A stretch of 64,000 nucleotides of DNA from Tilletia caries (lineage: Eukaryota > Basidiomycota > Exobasidiomycetes > Tilletiales > Tilletiaceae). The stretch is from assembly GCA_032718865.1 (NCBI GenBank), contig JALUTQ010000032.1:248001-312000 (forward strand), in the 5' to 3' direction. The position numbers and the translations under genes are program-made. Below, one piece after another: positions 1 to 9,314 of the stretch. Position 1 is the first letter of the stretch. Each line of letters opens with the position of its first letter. The notes below the pieces were generated by a model. It ran no database searches, had not been told where the DNA came from, and saw only the letters and a list, made by a program, of their open reading frames with translations.

Positions 1-812
1 CTACGTTTCCATCACCGATGTCCAGCAAGGCCGCTCTGGTCACCCACGCAGCGACTGGTGCGGACCACATTTAAATCGACAGTTCGATAGATCTTCATCC
101 GCGTCTGGCAGCTTCTATCTTACAGAGCAAGGACAGTTGCGTGGTAGACTCCGCGTGAGTAGCCCTTCCTCCCATGTCGATTTTTCTCTAGTAAACATCG
201 CACTGAGATGATCCCTTTAATCGTTCTCCAATTTGATTCGAAAAAGAAGCCAGTACTTTATGTAGTCTATTGATGCGGAGTGCGGACAAGTGCTCCAGTC
301 GGTTTGTAAATAGCCGCTTCAAGAGAACCCAATGTTTCCAAACGTTTTCTCAAAAACCAAAAAAAAAAAAACCGCGGAAACGGTGGAAATAGTTTCTTGG
401 GAAGAAGAAATGGGGCTTTGATTTTTACTAATCCGATCACATGCATAAAAACGAGTGCGGTGACAGACACTGGAAAACTAAGACTTAGCTTGTGCACAGT
501 CCAACGGAAATAGAAGCTCTGGTAGCAACTAAATCTTCTACGGTCGCGATGAGCCTCGAATAATACATGTATAAAAAATAAAAAATAAAAAATAAAAAAG
601 AGACAAATAAAGTCATAAATCCGGAAGTCAAGCAATATGTAAAACCCTCTAAAGTCATGAATTCCATTTGGTTTACACTACCGGACGACCCGAGTCTTTT
701 CAAAGACTTCCGAAACTCGGCAGAAAGACTCAGGGACAATTAGAGCCCATACGGCAGATGGCTCCGGAAGGATTTCTCTGATTTTCTACACCCTTCCGGA
801 AGAACTCATGAG
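1..812. repeat. Left arm of a long inverted repeat
   Basis: The first 812 bases are the reverse complement of 6395-7224, with rare substitutions and short indels (for example in the AT-rich run near 570-600). Position 1 pairs with 7224, so the arm probably continues beyond the window start. The inner end of both arms is the palindrome CTCATGAG (805-812 and 6395-6402). The outer end carries part of the repeat-module ORF seen intact at 7135-7725. A third, short copy of the arm lies at 8903-8960. No coding function is supported for the rest of the arm. Confidence 0.9.
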
Positions 813-1070
813 TGAAACCCTCTCAAATCCTCAGGAGGGATCTTTCCAAAGAGTCGGTCACAGCAGCTACTTTTGTCGTTTAAACATCCATTGAGTGGGT
901 CAGGGCCGTGACTGGGCCTATGTAGACAGTAGAAAAAATCAAAAAAGATCGTCAAGACCGGGATCAGACCCTGCGTGTGCACCGAGAACACAAGTGCAGG
1001 CGCTGACCGCTATACTACCAAAGTTGTTTTGCGTTGAAAATACTTCTTGTCCACACTATTCATCACACGG
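813..1070. other. No feature recognised
   Basis: Unique-looking sequence between the inverted-repeat arm and a short transposon-end fragment. The open frames are short and show no family motif. Confidence 0.5.
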
Positions 1071-1151
1071 AAGGCTCAGCCAATTATTATAAGTTGTCCA
1101 TTTTCGGTCCGCAGTTAAGGTTAGTTGCAGTTGGAACCCGGCGCCGGCGCC
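1071..1151 (+). repeat. Transposon end fragment (AAGGCTC...AAGTTGTCC family)
   Basis: About 80 bp closely matching 5205-5285, and more loosely the left end of the complete element at 19101-20498. It contains TTATAAGTTGTCCATTTT and a GGCGCCGGCGCC tract. Only one end is present, so it is a truncated copy. Confidence 0.6.
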
Positions 1152-1322
1152 AGATTCAAATAGCCTGGAGTAGCGCGGAGCAGAGGTGAGAAAAGGAGCA
1201 TGAATCGAACGCGATCGATCGAGATGAGATAAACAGACAGACAGTTGAATGGAAATGGTGTCAGCAAATGAGCGAGAGCGAACAGTGAGAAGCGACTGTT
1301 CTATAGGTGGAATTATACTCAC

Positions 1323-1850
1323 AGCGATCAGCTCTTCGTCAGAAACCATTGTGCCTCCTCTCCGAACGAGACCCAGATCACTCCTCCGTCTCCTCGCAGT
1401 CTTGATGCAGACGCCCAACATAACCGAGATCGTTGCGTCGGTGAACTGGAGCTCCACTAGCTCGCAGAGAATGTCGACGTTGACGCTGAGTCGTAGCTGC
1501 CCTCGCGCAGTGCGCTACCACAGTGCCTCCTGCCATGTCTTGGGCATAGTCCGCTCCAATGTATTGAGCTCTTCCCGGGCAAAAAGCATTCTTCGCATGA
1601 GTGGATCGTATTGAGGGGACGGGAGGAGGTGGACGCACGAAGCCCAACCGTCAATGAGCTCCTGTAAGGCGAGCAGATGGGCCGGAATCATCACAACGTC
1701 TCTGCTGGGATCGGCAATGAATGCTTCATATGCGGCGAGAGCAGACGCAGTGTGGCCGATTAAGTCTCGTATTTCAGTGGAGTGTAGAGGGTCGGTAGCA
1801 GCGGAGACATGAGAGGGCGCAGGAGGTGTAGACGAACCAGCGTCTTGCAT
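1323..1850 (-). pseudogene. DDE transposase (integrase-core type), N-terminal part, broken copy 1
   Basis: Minus-strand reading starts near 1850 and runs to a splice donor (GTGAGT) at 1322. The C-terminal half of this exon (VELQFTDATISVMLG, then TARRRRSDLG) aligns in position with the N-terminal exon of the second copy (44644-45152: VELGCRDADIVIMLD, then TIYRRRKEMG), and both exons end at an equivalent donor (ELIA / ALVE). This part looks like a small helix-turn-helix DNA-binding region, which fits an N-terminal transposase domain. A TAG at 1515-1517 interrupts the frame where copy 2 continues, so it is a pseudogene. An open stretch at 1853-2080 on the same strand may be an upstream exon but shows no motif. 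The catalytic part lies on the opposite strand at 2111-2460, so the gene has been rearranged. Confidence 0.65.
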
Positions 1851-2110
1851 CTTTAGGGCGTGAAGAGTCTTCGTGCGAACTCATCGAGTCGCTTTTGAGA
1901 GATCTTGGGCGAGAGGCTTGTCTTGGCGGCCGAGGACAAAGTGGTAAGAGCCCGAGCAGCTCGCTGGCTGTGCTCGAGCAGAGCCGGAGTTTTGTCGATC
2001 TCTTCCTTCTCTGCGTTTGTCAGCTGGTGAGGTTGTGCGGGCAGAGCAGATGACTTCAGGGCCGTTGCGGGCTCGACCACACCTCTGATAATACAAGATC
2101 ATCATACATT

Positions 2111-2460
2111 GTGGGGGGGGTGGATGGGAAGAATCGGGTGGTCACGTTCATGCGCGCCAACTCAAACAACCGTGCCGACACCGTCGCCGACTGCTTCCTC
2201 GAAGCCACGGAGAGGTGGGAATGGCCGAGTAGGGTCAGGGTTGATCATGGAGGAGAGAATTTGGAGGTCATGAGGTTGATAGATGAGGCTCGAGGTGAGT
2301 AGGATGAGGTTGCATGCTGCACTTAACGCGTAGTATGAAGCCAGACTGACTTCCTTCTCATCCATTCATCAGGACATAATCGCAGTTCGTTCATTCAGGT
2401 TCTTTCGACCCGGAGCCAGCGCATTGAGAGGATGTGGATCGATGTTCAACGATGGACCAC
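2111..2460 (+). pseudogene. DDE transposase (integrase-core type), catalytic fragment, copy 1
   Basis: Exon 1 reads GVDGKNRVVTFMRANSNNRA, then WPSRVRVDHGGENLEV; the D of DHGGEN is a catalytic acid of the rve-like DDE fold. A 78-bp intron (2295-2372, GTGAGT...CTGAC...CAG) follows in phase 1, and exon 2 continues SSFIQVLSTRSQRIERMWID with the expected catalytic E. Copy 2 (42668-45152, minus) has an intron at the same residue and phase. The first catalytic block (HIDGHHKLIRW in copy 2) is missing, so the fragment is 5' truncated. After RWTTARS the frame runs into transposon sequence beginning CAAGGCTCGG at 2470. An in vivo role is not expected. Confidence 0.8.
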
Positions 2461-2469
2461 GGCGAGATC

Positions 2470-2786
2470 AAGGCTCGGCAACTTACCAACTTACCTAACT
2501 ACAACTGCGGGTAAGTTGACTTAATCTATTTAAACTAGTGTGACTAAAGTCTAAACTGCGGGCGGCGGAGCCTCCGGAAAAATGAAGTCAACTTAAGTCT
2601 TAAGCTGTATGGGCCCGGACACGGTAACTTATAGTCACTAGAAGTTGCTGTTCGCAAGCCGAAGATTTGACCCCACTTACAGCTACTTAAAGTGCGAAAT
2701 TATAGCTACTTAGTACTTACAGTCACTTACAGTTACTTAAAGTTACTCACAGACCACAGTGCGCACAGTAACTAATCACAGCTATA
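2470..2786 (+). mobile_element. Truncated CAAGGCTCGG element with GTTACTTA-type repeats
   Basis: Starts with CAAGGCTCGGCAACTTACC, the terminus of the complete 8-bp-TSD element at 19101-20498, and continues with many short AGTTACTTA/CACTTACAG units. Part of it (about 2505-2640) resembles 12045-12175, both ending near GGGCCCGGA. It has no right terminus and runs straight into the element starting near 2787. Confidence 0.55.
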
Positions 2787-4174
2787 GCTTTTGCGGACTC
2801 CGCACTCCTCCGACGGAGGGCTCCGCCGGAGGCGGAGCGCGGATCTCACTTTTGAGAAATTTTCGAATCCAAAAAAGCACAAAGTCCGCCTGGAGGACTC
2901 CGACGGAATTAACGCGGAGCGCGGAGCCCAATCCGGCGGACTGGCCAAAAGTACGGAGCACGGAGTCGTCACAATGATGTGACAATTCCGGCGGAATTTC
3001 CGCGGAATTCCGAGAAAATAGGCATCGGCGAGACACGCGCAGGGGATGAAACAGGCATCATCATCTGTTGAGAACTTCAAAAAAGCACTGGAGTCAATAC
3101 CGCAACAATATCGGACGGCGAATATATAGCTCTGATCATATGAGAGTCCCCTGAGAGCAACTTAACCCACCACTGCGCTCCTACGGAATTCCGCGGAATT
3201 CCGAGCTCCGCATACACGGAGCACGGAGAAGATGATGAAAATTCACAGCAAAAACGCGGAGCGCGGAGCTGGGATTTCAACTTTTGTAAAATTCCGTCGG
3301 AACGCGGAGCTGGTTTTTTTCAGCTCTGTCTTAGTCTACGGAGGCGGAGCTCGCCTCAAAAAGTCAAAATTCCGGCGGAATCTGGGTTAAGGATGCACAC
3401 GGAGATCTCCGCGGAGATTATCTCCTTTCCGCTGTCTCCGCCACATCTCCGTGCCGTTTTCTCGGAGCTCCGTCTCCTCTCCGCTGTAGCGGCGGAGATG
3501 ACCAAAATTGGCTTCAGTCGAAATAGAAAAACTCCCTACCCCGTCAAGATTTTTGTGCCTCTGAAAAAGCATCTCTCTACCCCATCTCCGCGGCATCTAC
3601 GGCGTAACTCCGCGTCTCCGCCGATAGGTAAAATATTTGGTCAGAATCACATCTTTGCACAGCTCAAACGTTCCAAAAGCAGTTCAAAGCAGTATAGAAA
3701 GTGTCCATAGCGGCTGGTATGCACGAGACAAGGCGTTGGGTGGGTTTTTTCTGATTCCAGACCCTGCTGAGCGATCCGAGACCGATCCGAGACTCTATCC
3801 CATTAGAGAAACTCTTTGAGACCATGTAGTCTGAAAGGGTCTCGGCAGGGTTTCTTGTCCATCAGCGGAGACGCGGAGTTACGCCGTAGATGCTGCGGAG
3901 ATGCACATTTTCAAACTCGACTCCGCAACTCCGCCGTTTCTGGCCTGCGATGTGTCATCTCCCTATCCTGTACATCACGGCGGAAAGGAGATCTCCGCGG
4001 AGATTTGCTCATCTCCGGGCCGCGGAGATTTTGTACAGCGGAGATAATCTACGCGGAGATTCTCTCCGGGAGGGGTCGCGGAGATAATCTCCGCCAAAAC
4101 GGCGGAGATGGAGTGCATCCTTAATCTGGGAGTGCGGAGGCGGAGCCGTCCGCGTTTCTCCGGGCACAACCTCA
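2787..4174 (+). mobile_element. Truncated copy of the TAAGGTTGTCC hAT-like element, carrying a nested insertion
   Basis: From 2787 the sequence follows the complete element at 53697-54482 in the same orientation: shared start TTTTGCGGACTCCGCACTCC, shared centre around CGCAGGGGATRAAACAGGC, shared end near GCGGAGGCGGAGCC. The left terminus is lost, and the right end (ACAACCTCA at 4174) is a diverged form of ACAACCTTA. The copy is split at 3388-4123 by a second element. It is rich in palindromes such as CCGCGGAATTCCG. No credible coding frame. Confidence 0.8.
3388..4123. mobile_element. MITE with TAAGGATGCAC termini, hAT-like (8-bp TSD)
   Basis: Inverted termini TAAGGATGCAC...GTGCATCCTTA. The flanks repeat ATCTGGG(T/A) (3380-3387 and 4124-4131; eight of eight if the boundary is moved by one base). 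The related element at 53697-54482 shows the empty site as AATTTGGA. The interior is dominated by ATCTCCGCGGAGAT and GGCGGAGAT motifs in both orientations, the layout expected of transposase-binding subterminal repeats. 736 bp, no coding capacity. A truncated relative lies at 9122-9314, and 47922-49190 is a larger relative. Confidence 0.85.
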
Positions 4175-4263
4175 GGCGAAACCCTTGCGCTCGGCTTCCA
4201 GAACACCTGAAAGTCACCAAATGATTCAGCCTCTCTCTTGTTGCAATCCACACACCACTCTTC

Positions 4264-4413
4264 TCACTGACCTGCCGTGTTCATCTGCTTGAGGCTCCAG
4301 ACTGGAGCCCGCTGTCCGCACAGGATGCATGTTCCACACGCCTTGAAAGTGATCAACAGATCAAGTGCCTTGTTGAGCTGCGGTAGAAATACGAGATTGA
4401 GTCCACAAGTGAA
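4264..4413 (-). pseudogene. Unrecognised gene fragment with a CxxCxxC motif, cut by a solo LTR
   Basis: Minus-strand open frame ending in FKACGTCILCGQRAPVWSLK, then a possible splice donor (CAG|GTCAGTGAG) near 4270. The three closely spaced cysteines suggest metal binding, but no family is recognised. The solo LTR at 4414-5134 sits directly upstream with a 5-bp target duplication, so any gene here is interrupted. Across the empty site the same frame reaches a stop within a few codons, so this may be only a remnant. Confidence 0.3.
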
Positions 4414-5134
4414 TGTTGATTTTCCCCAGCTGCGAGCGACCAGCAATGGTGCTCCAGCATATGCTGTAACTTTCCCTTTGTCCGCACACACTATGACAGG
4501 TCACGTGACCTCCACCTTCACACTCATTCGTTATCTCGGCCGATACTTTCTCCATTCTCTCCACTCCACTTCTCGCTCTCGTTTCCCACGCTCTCACCAT
4601 CACGTGAGCAATCACTGTCCGATGATCACTGTCCTGAGCAGAGAATCTTCACCCTTTGGGTGCACTTCTCCACATCACCCCTATAAATAGCCAGCTCCCC
4701 TCCTGTCCTCCCACCATCATCCTGTATGCTCACTACCACCATCGTCCGCACCCACAAGCAATTGAGCATCATATCACTGGCACATCATCATCGTCCGCAG
4801 ACCGCATCACACATCACCGTACCGATTGGCGCCTTGTTCCCAGTCTCTTTCGTCGCCTTCACCACCACCGACCGCGTCGCCATCGACATCCATACCAGCT
4901 CGTCCGCAGGGACAGCTTTACGGAACCAGCACATATCAGCGCCTTGTGCCTGGCATTCCGACATCACCACCAACAACTACCGCAGGAGTAGTCCGGCGGC
5001 GGCATCGCCCTCGTGCGCGCGCCAGTGCCTTGTGCTTGGCTGCACCAAGTCCGTCCGTGGGACTCATCAGCAGCACCAGCACCAGCAGCAGCACAGGGGT
5101 ACGTGGGACCGGCAACTAGCTACGATTTTCAACA
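4414..5134 (+). mobile_element. Solo LTR of a Ty3/gypsy- or copia-type retrotransposon (copy 1)
   Basis: 721 bp with TGTTGA...TCAACA ends and a perfect 5-bp target duplication GTGAA (4409-4413, 5135-5139). It is highly similar throughout to 37314-38031 in the same orientation. It carries a TATA box (TATAAATAG, 4682-4690) about two fifths of the way in, as expected for the U3 region. There is no internal retrotransposon sequence, so it arose by LTR-LTR recombination. The parent element is not in the window; the gypsy element at 29.5-33.7 kb has different LTR ends (TGTAAG...). Confidence 0.9.
4682..4690 (+). promoter_or_regulatory. TATA box in solo LTR 1
   Basis: TATAAATAG followed by a C-rich tract, conserved at the same place in the second LTR copy (37586-37594). 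It marks the probable U3 promoter of the lost retrotransposon. Confidence 0.65.
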
Positions 5135-5204
5135 GTGAATGGAGGAGTTCACGTCGAGAAGTTCGCTCTCTTCCATGGCCTGAAACAGAGTTTGTATTTG
5201 GCCC

Positions 5205-5560
5205 AAGGCTCGACCAGTTATTATAAGTTGTCCATTTTTGGTCCGCAGTTAAGTTTAGTTGCAGTTGGAACCCGGCGCCGGCGCCCGTAGTTTAGTTCAG
5301 TCACAGTTTAGCCACTTACTATCATTACAGTTAACTTAATTTTGCGCCTGTCACTGTACGTTACTTACAGTTATTTATAGTAACTTAATCGCGTCTCAGT
5401 CACCCAATTCACGCGGTATCTACCTCAAGATGTCTTGTACTATTGCGGTTTGCCTTTAGGAACATACTTTGCCGCCTCCGAGCTCGCTCGTACATGTTTC
5501 CTCTCTTGACTACCTCCAAAGACTCACGCTTTTTTGTTACTGATAGTTACTTGTTACAGT
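5205..5560 (+). mobile_element. Partial CAAGGCTCG element with GTTACTTACAG repeats
   Basis: The left end CAAGGCTCGACCAGTTATTA matches 1071-1151. It is followed by scattered TTACAGTTA/ACTTACAG units up to the next element at 5561. The right half is missing. Confidence 0.55.
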
Positions 5561-6394
5561 CAGGGCTCGGCTCCGACTATAGTCGCACATTTTTTGGCAT
5601 AGTCATAGTCGTAGTCGTAGGCGTTTTTTGAAAATCCGAAATAGTCATAGTCGTAAGTCTGACTATAGTGGCATAGTCGACTATAGTCGCAGGCTTTTGC
5701 GCAGCCAAATTTTTGCACTATAGTGTGACTATAGCCAAAAATTGTAACACCTGTGCGCCACTATAGTCGGACTTTGGGACAATAATTTTTCGCACTATAG
5801 TTGCACGTCCAATTTCAGACTATAAATAGTTATAGTGTAGGTCGCTTTTTGATTGTCAAAAATGGGATATAGTCAGGCTATGATTCGACTATCCAACGAT
5901 AATAGTCGCACTATGACTGGCTATAGTGTTTCATGGGCAATAGATGTCATAGTCTGACTATAGCGGTGGCGGTCGGGCCTGCGGCTATAGTCGCAACTTC
6001 AAGCTATAGTCAGACCATAACATACTATAGTCGCAACTTCAAGCTATAGTCAGACCATAACATACTATAGTCGCAACTTCAAGCTATAGTCAGACCATAA
6101 CATACTATAGTCGCAACTTCAAGCTATAGTCAGACCATAACATACTATAGTCGCAACTTCAAGCTATAGTCAGACCATAACATACTATAGTCGGACTATA
6201 GCCGAATTGTTTGCTGCGACTATAGCCTTGACGTCCAGCTATTGTCCGACTATAGTCGCAAAATCAATTTTAGACCAGATTTTTAGCGACTATGGCGACT
6301 ATTGTCTTACATTTTCTGGAGCATAGTCATAGTCATAGTCGTATGCGGCTATAGTCGTAATAGTCGTGAAATCCCATAGTCGTGCCGAGCCCTG
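5561..6394. mobile_element. hAT-like MITE with CAGGGCTCGGC termini and a GACTATAGTC array
   Basis: Inverted termini CAGGGCTCGGC...GCCGAGCCCTG. The interior is a dense array of GACTATAGTC-type palindromes and CATAGTCGTAGTC units, with a perfect 40-bp tandem repeat at its centre. The CAGGG terminus is typical of hAT elements. The flanks do not match as an 8-bp duplication (GTTACAGT versus CTCATGAG), so one side was probably rearranged, perhaps with the inverted-repeat arm that starts at 6395. Confidence 0.7.
5984..6195 (+). repeat. 40-bp tandem repeat, about five copies
   Basis: Unit of 40 bp starting AAGCTATAGTCAGACCATAA at 6001, 6041, 6081, 6121 and 6161, essentially identical between copies until the last one diverges. 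The perfect identity implies recent expansion inside the element. Confidence 0.95.
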
Positions 6395-7224
6395 CTCATG
6401 AGGTCTTCCGGAAGGGTGGAGAAAATCAGAGAAATCCTTCCGGAGCCATCTGCCGTATTGGCTCTAATTGTCCCTGAGTCTTTCTGCCGAGTTTCGGAAG
6501 TCTTTGAAAAGACTCGGGTCGTCCGGTAGTGTAAACCAAATGGAATTCATGACTTTAGAGGGTTTTACATATTGCTTGACTTTCGGATTTATGACTTTAT
6601 TTGTCTCTTTTTTATTTTTTATTATTTATTTTTTATTATTTATTTTTTATTTTTTATACATGTATTATTCGAGGCTCATCGCGACCGTAGAAGATTTAGT
6701 TGCTACCAGAGCTTCTATTTCCGTTGGACTGTGCACAAGCTAAGTCTTAGTTTTCCAGTGTCTGTCACCGCACTCGTTTTTATGCATGTGATCGGATTAG
6801 TATAAATCAAAGCCCCATTTCTTCTTCCCAAGAAACTATTTCCACTGTTTCCGCGGTTTTTTTTTGGTTTTTGAGAAAACGTTTGGAAACATTGGGTTCT
6901 CTTGAAGCGGCTATTTACAAACCGACTGGAGCACTTGTCCGCACTCCGCATCAATAGACTACATAAAGTACTGGCTTCTTTTTTTCGAATCAAATTGGAG
7001 AACGATTAAAGGGATCATCTCAGTGCGATGTTTACTAGAGAAAATCGACATGGGAGGAAGGGCTACTCACGCGGAGTCTACCACGCAACTGTCCTTGCTC
7101 TGTAAGATAGAAGCTGCCAGACGCGGATGAAGATCTATCGAACTGTCGATTTAAATGTGGTCCGCACCAGTCGCTGCGTGGGTGACCAGAGCGGCCTTGC
7201 TGGACATCGGTGATGGAAACGTAG
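6395..7224. repeat. Right arm of the long inverted repeat
   Basis: Reverse complement of 1-812. It differs mainly in a longer ATTTTTTATTATTT run near 6610-6655. The 5.6 kb between the arms is filled with transposon remnants. Confidence 0.9.
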
Positions 7225-7725
7225 TCGAGCGCTGTTGCGCAGAGGAACGGCTAGGCACAGCGTCGGCATCTGCTCCGTCCGGATGTCGAGAGGAAGCGGC
7301 GCATTCCTTCTGGTTTCGACAAAGACCGTTGTCGGAGAGCTGGCAAGCTGAGCTTGACACGTGAAATCCACCACGTCGCTCTCCTTGAACCGCAAGACAG
7401 CAGCTGCCAAACGCGGATGTACTTCCATCGAGCTGTCCAGTTGGATTTCGTCCGCGCCAGTCACTGCGTGAGTGACCAGAATGTCTGTCTTTGATGCGGT
7501 GATGAAGACCTCGTCTTCTTTGAGCAGGGCAAGGGCTAGGCACAGCTTCGGCATCTGTTCCGTCTGGATGCCGAGAGGAAGCAGCGCATTCCTTTTGGTC
7601 TCGATGAAGACCGTTGTCGGAGAGTCGGCGAGCTGAGCTTGACTGACGGCCGTCACTGTGTAAAGAATGACACGCCGTGATCCGGAACTCCTTGAGGTTG
7701 ACGTTGAACGGAGCGGTGCGGCCAA
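7135..7725 (-). pseudogene. Unrecognised repeat-module protein, fragment
   Basis: A minus-strand frame of about 196 codons holding two copies of a module of roughly 95 residues: QAQLADSPTTVFIETKRNAL...EQMPKLCLALAL, then ILVTHAVTGADEIQLDSSME...HPRLAAAVLRF, then again QAQLASSPTTVFVETRRNAP. A third half-module follows at the DNA level after a frameshift in the inverted-repeat arm (VTHAATGADHI...HPRLAAS), so the coding sequence grew by tandem duplication and then decayed. Just upstream another frame reads RTAPFNVNLKEFRITACHSL, probably part of the same gene before a one-base slip near 7665. I do not recognise the family; the module alternates strand-like hydrophobic segments. Confidence 0.4.
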
Positions 7726-8072
7726 TATCCCGAACTTCGATCTGGGCCGGGATGAAAGGAGTTGAATAACGTGGAAGACTGAGTGAGTGAGAAAACGATG
7801 GTAGACGTACCTCAGTCCAGCTTAAGGATCAAGGTCAATGTCTGTAATCGATTAAAAGAGGGAGAGAGGAAAAAAACAAGAGGAAGGGGGGAGGGAGCTC
7901 TTCACCCTGCTCTCTACATACCCTGTCAGGGTGTCCCGTGCGTCTGCCTGTATGGATAATGGTGTCTGGGTCATGTGTTTCCTCCTCGTGGTCCTCGCGG
8001 TCCTCCTGACCCTCATCCAGGAGGCTGGACGGCGCTCTCTCCCGGCTGCACCGCGACGTCGTCGAAGAGACC
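7726..8072. other. No gene recognised; purine-rich stretch
   Basis: Contains a GGGAGAGAGGAAAAAAACAAGAGG-like purine run around 7858-7900 (interrupted) and otherwise nothing recognisable. Confidence 0.4.
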
Positions 8073-8549
8073 TTGACGGAGGCTCATCTGGGGGTCGTCC
8101 TTCATCAGATTCTCACTCAAGTTCCGAGCGGTCCCGGTTTCAACAGCGTCGTCTTGACGTTCTCCGCCTTGGACGGGGTCGATGTACGGGCGAACCATGC
8201 TTTCAAGAAGCCTCGGGCGCACTCTCAATTCCTGAGTCGGCTCATCTTTGGGCTCCGTCTGTCGATGTGGGCGTCTGCACTCTGTGCGAGCCCGCGAGAG
8301 GATCTCGGCGAGGGGCGGTTCGACACCGAACACGGTGCCCGGCTGGAGCGGGCGGTGAACGAGGTTCGGATCAAGTATGCGATTGGGGCCGAGAATAATG
8401 TGCTGAGTGTCCTCTTACCTCTACGGCCAACGCAACTACGCCACGGTGTTGACTATCGTCAATTGTCAACAATCATCCATGTTACCCGCATCCACCCGAT
8501 GCATGGTCACCCAGATGGCGCATCATTTCAACTAAAGGAGACATTGTGA
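8073..8549 (+). CDS. Unrecognised ORF (possible host gene or transposon fragment)
   Basis: An open frame of about 158 codons; the same frame is open a little upstream (SRLHRDVVEETLTEAHLGVV). It continues LHQILTQVPSGPGFNSVVLT and FSALDGVDVRANHAFKK, which looks like a folded helical domain. Two other frames are also open over much of this GC-rich stretch, which lowers confidence. No family, start context or splice pattern is convincing. Confidence 0.3.
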   Translation: MTEAHLGVVLHQILTQVPSGPGFNSVVLTFSALDGVDVRANHAFKKPRAHSQFLSRLIFGLRLSMWASALCASPREDLGEGRFDTEHGARLERAVNEVRIKYAIGAENNVLSVLLPLRPTQLRHGVDYRQLSTIIHVTRIHPMHGHPDGASFQLKETL

Positions 8550-8902
8550 AACATAAAAATTTAAGGATGGAAGGGAAGAAGAGCAGATTGGTGATCGGTA
8601 CGGAAAGTTGGGAAACACCTCAAGTATCACCAGAGCTGTTATCCCCGCGAGCTGAATACCGAGTAGCTGATGTAGCATATCACTTCAGTCTGCGGCTGCT
8701 GACTGCTCCGACGACCGATATGCCTAAGCCTGATGGAGAGGCGGTTCTCACCCTCCTTCAGGCTAAAAAAAAGAGCCCTCCTGCTGAGCGGTCCCGAAGA
8801 TATGTCATTCCAGGTTAAGAGACAGCAAATGCTTTTTAATAATGAGACTGAGAGGAGCAGGAGATGCAAGAGAGAAAAATAGAAGTTGCGGGCCTGTGTT
8901 AT

Positions 8903-8960
8903 ACGAGGGTCATCGCGACCGCAGAAGATTTAGTTGCTACCAGAGCTTCTATTTCCGTTG
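8903..8960 (+). repeat. Short extra copy of the inverted-repeat arm
   Basis: Nearly identical to 6666-6724 (CGAGGNTCATCGCGACCG, then TTAGTTGCTACCAGAGCTTC), ending at TTCCGTTG. It shows the arm belongs to a multicopy repeat. Confidence 0.8.
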
Positions 8961-9121
8961 TGTGTAGGAGAGGCTCTGGAGCTGCGCACGCAGGTGTCGG
9001 CGCTTTAGTGGCAGGAGCGGCAGCAACAGGGGTAAGCCTTGGGATTCTGGTGAGGAGTATGACGGAAAATAATGATGAACAGCGACGTATGAACTCCAAT
9101 CTCCAATTATCCATTTCGGAA

Positions 9122-9314
9122 TAAGGATGCACTCCATTTCCGCCGTTTTGGCGGAGATTATCTCCGCTGTACAAAGTCTCTGCGGAGAGCTCCTTTCCAC
9201 CGTGATGTACAGGGTAGGGAAATGAATCAACGCAGGCCAGAAACCTCGGAGTTGCGGAGTCGAGTTTGAAGATGTGCATCTCCGCGGCATCTACGGCGTA
9301 GCTCTACGTCTCCG
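9122..9314. mobile_element. Truncated TAAGGATGCAC-type MITE
   Basis: Begins TAAGGATGCACTCCATTTCC and matches, in reverse complement, the right part of the MITE at 3388-4123 (GGCGGAGATTATCTCCGC). It stops after ACGTCTCCGC without a second terminus. Confidence 0.7.

Noticed and set aside
2462..4182. GGCGAGAT / GGCGAAAC flanks as one TSD around 2470-4174
   Set aside because: Six of eight bases match, but the two ends belong to different element families and no common inverted terminus exists.
5984..6195. CRISPR-like spacing of repeats
   Set aside because: Units are contiguous 40-bp tandem repeats without unique spacers, in a eukaryotic transposon.
7931..8398. ORF with a hydrophobic N-terminus resembling a membrane segment
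   Set aside because: It overlaps a better-looking frame at 8073-8549 and becomes Arg/Gly-rich; no family support.
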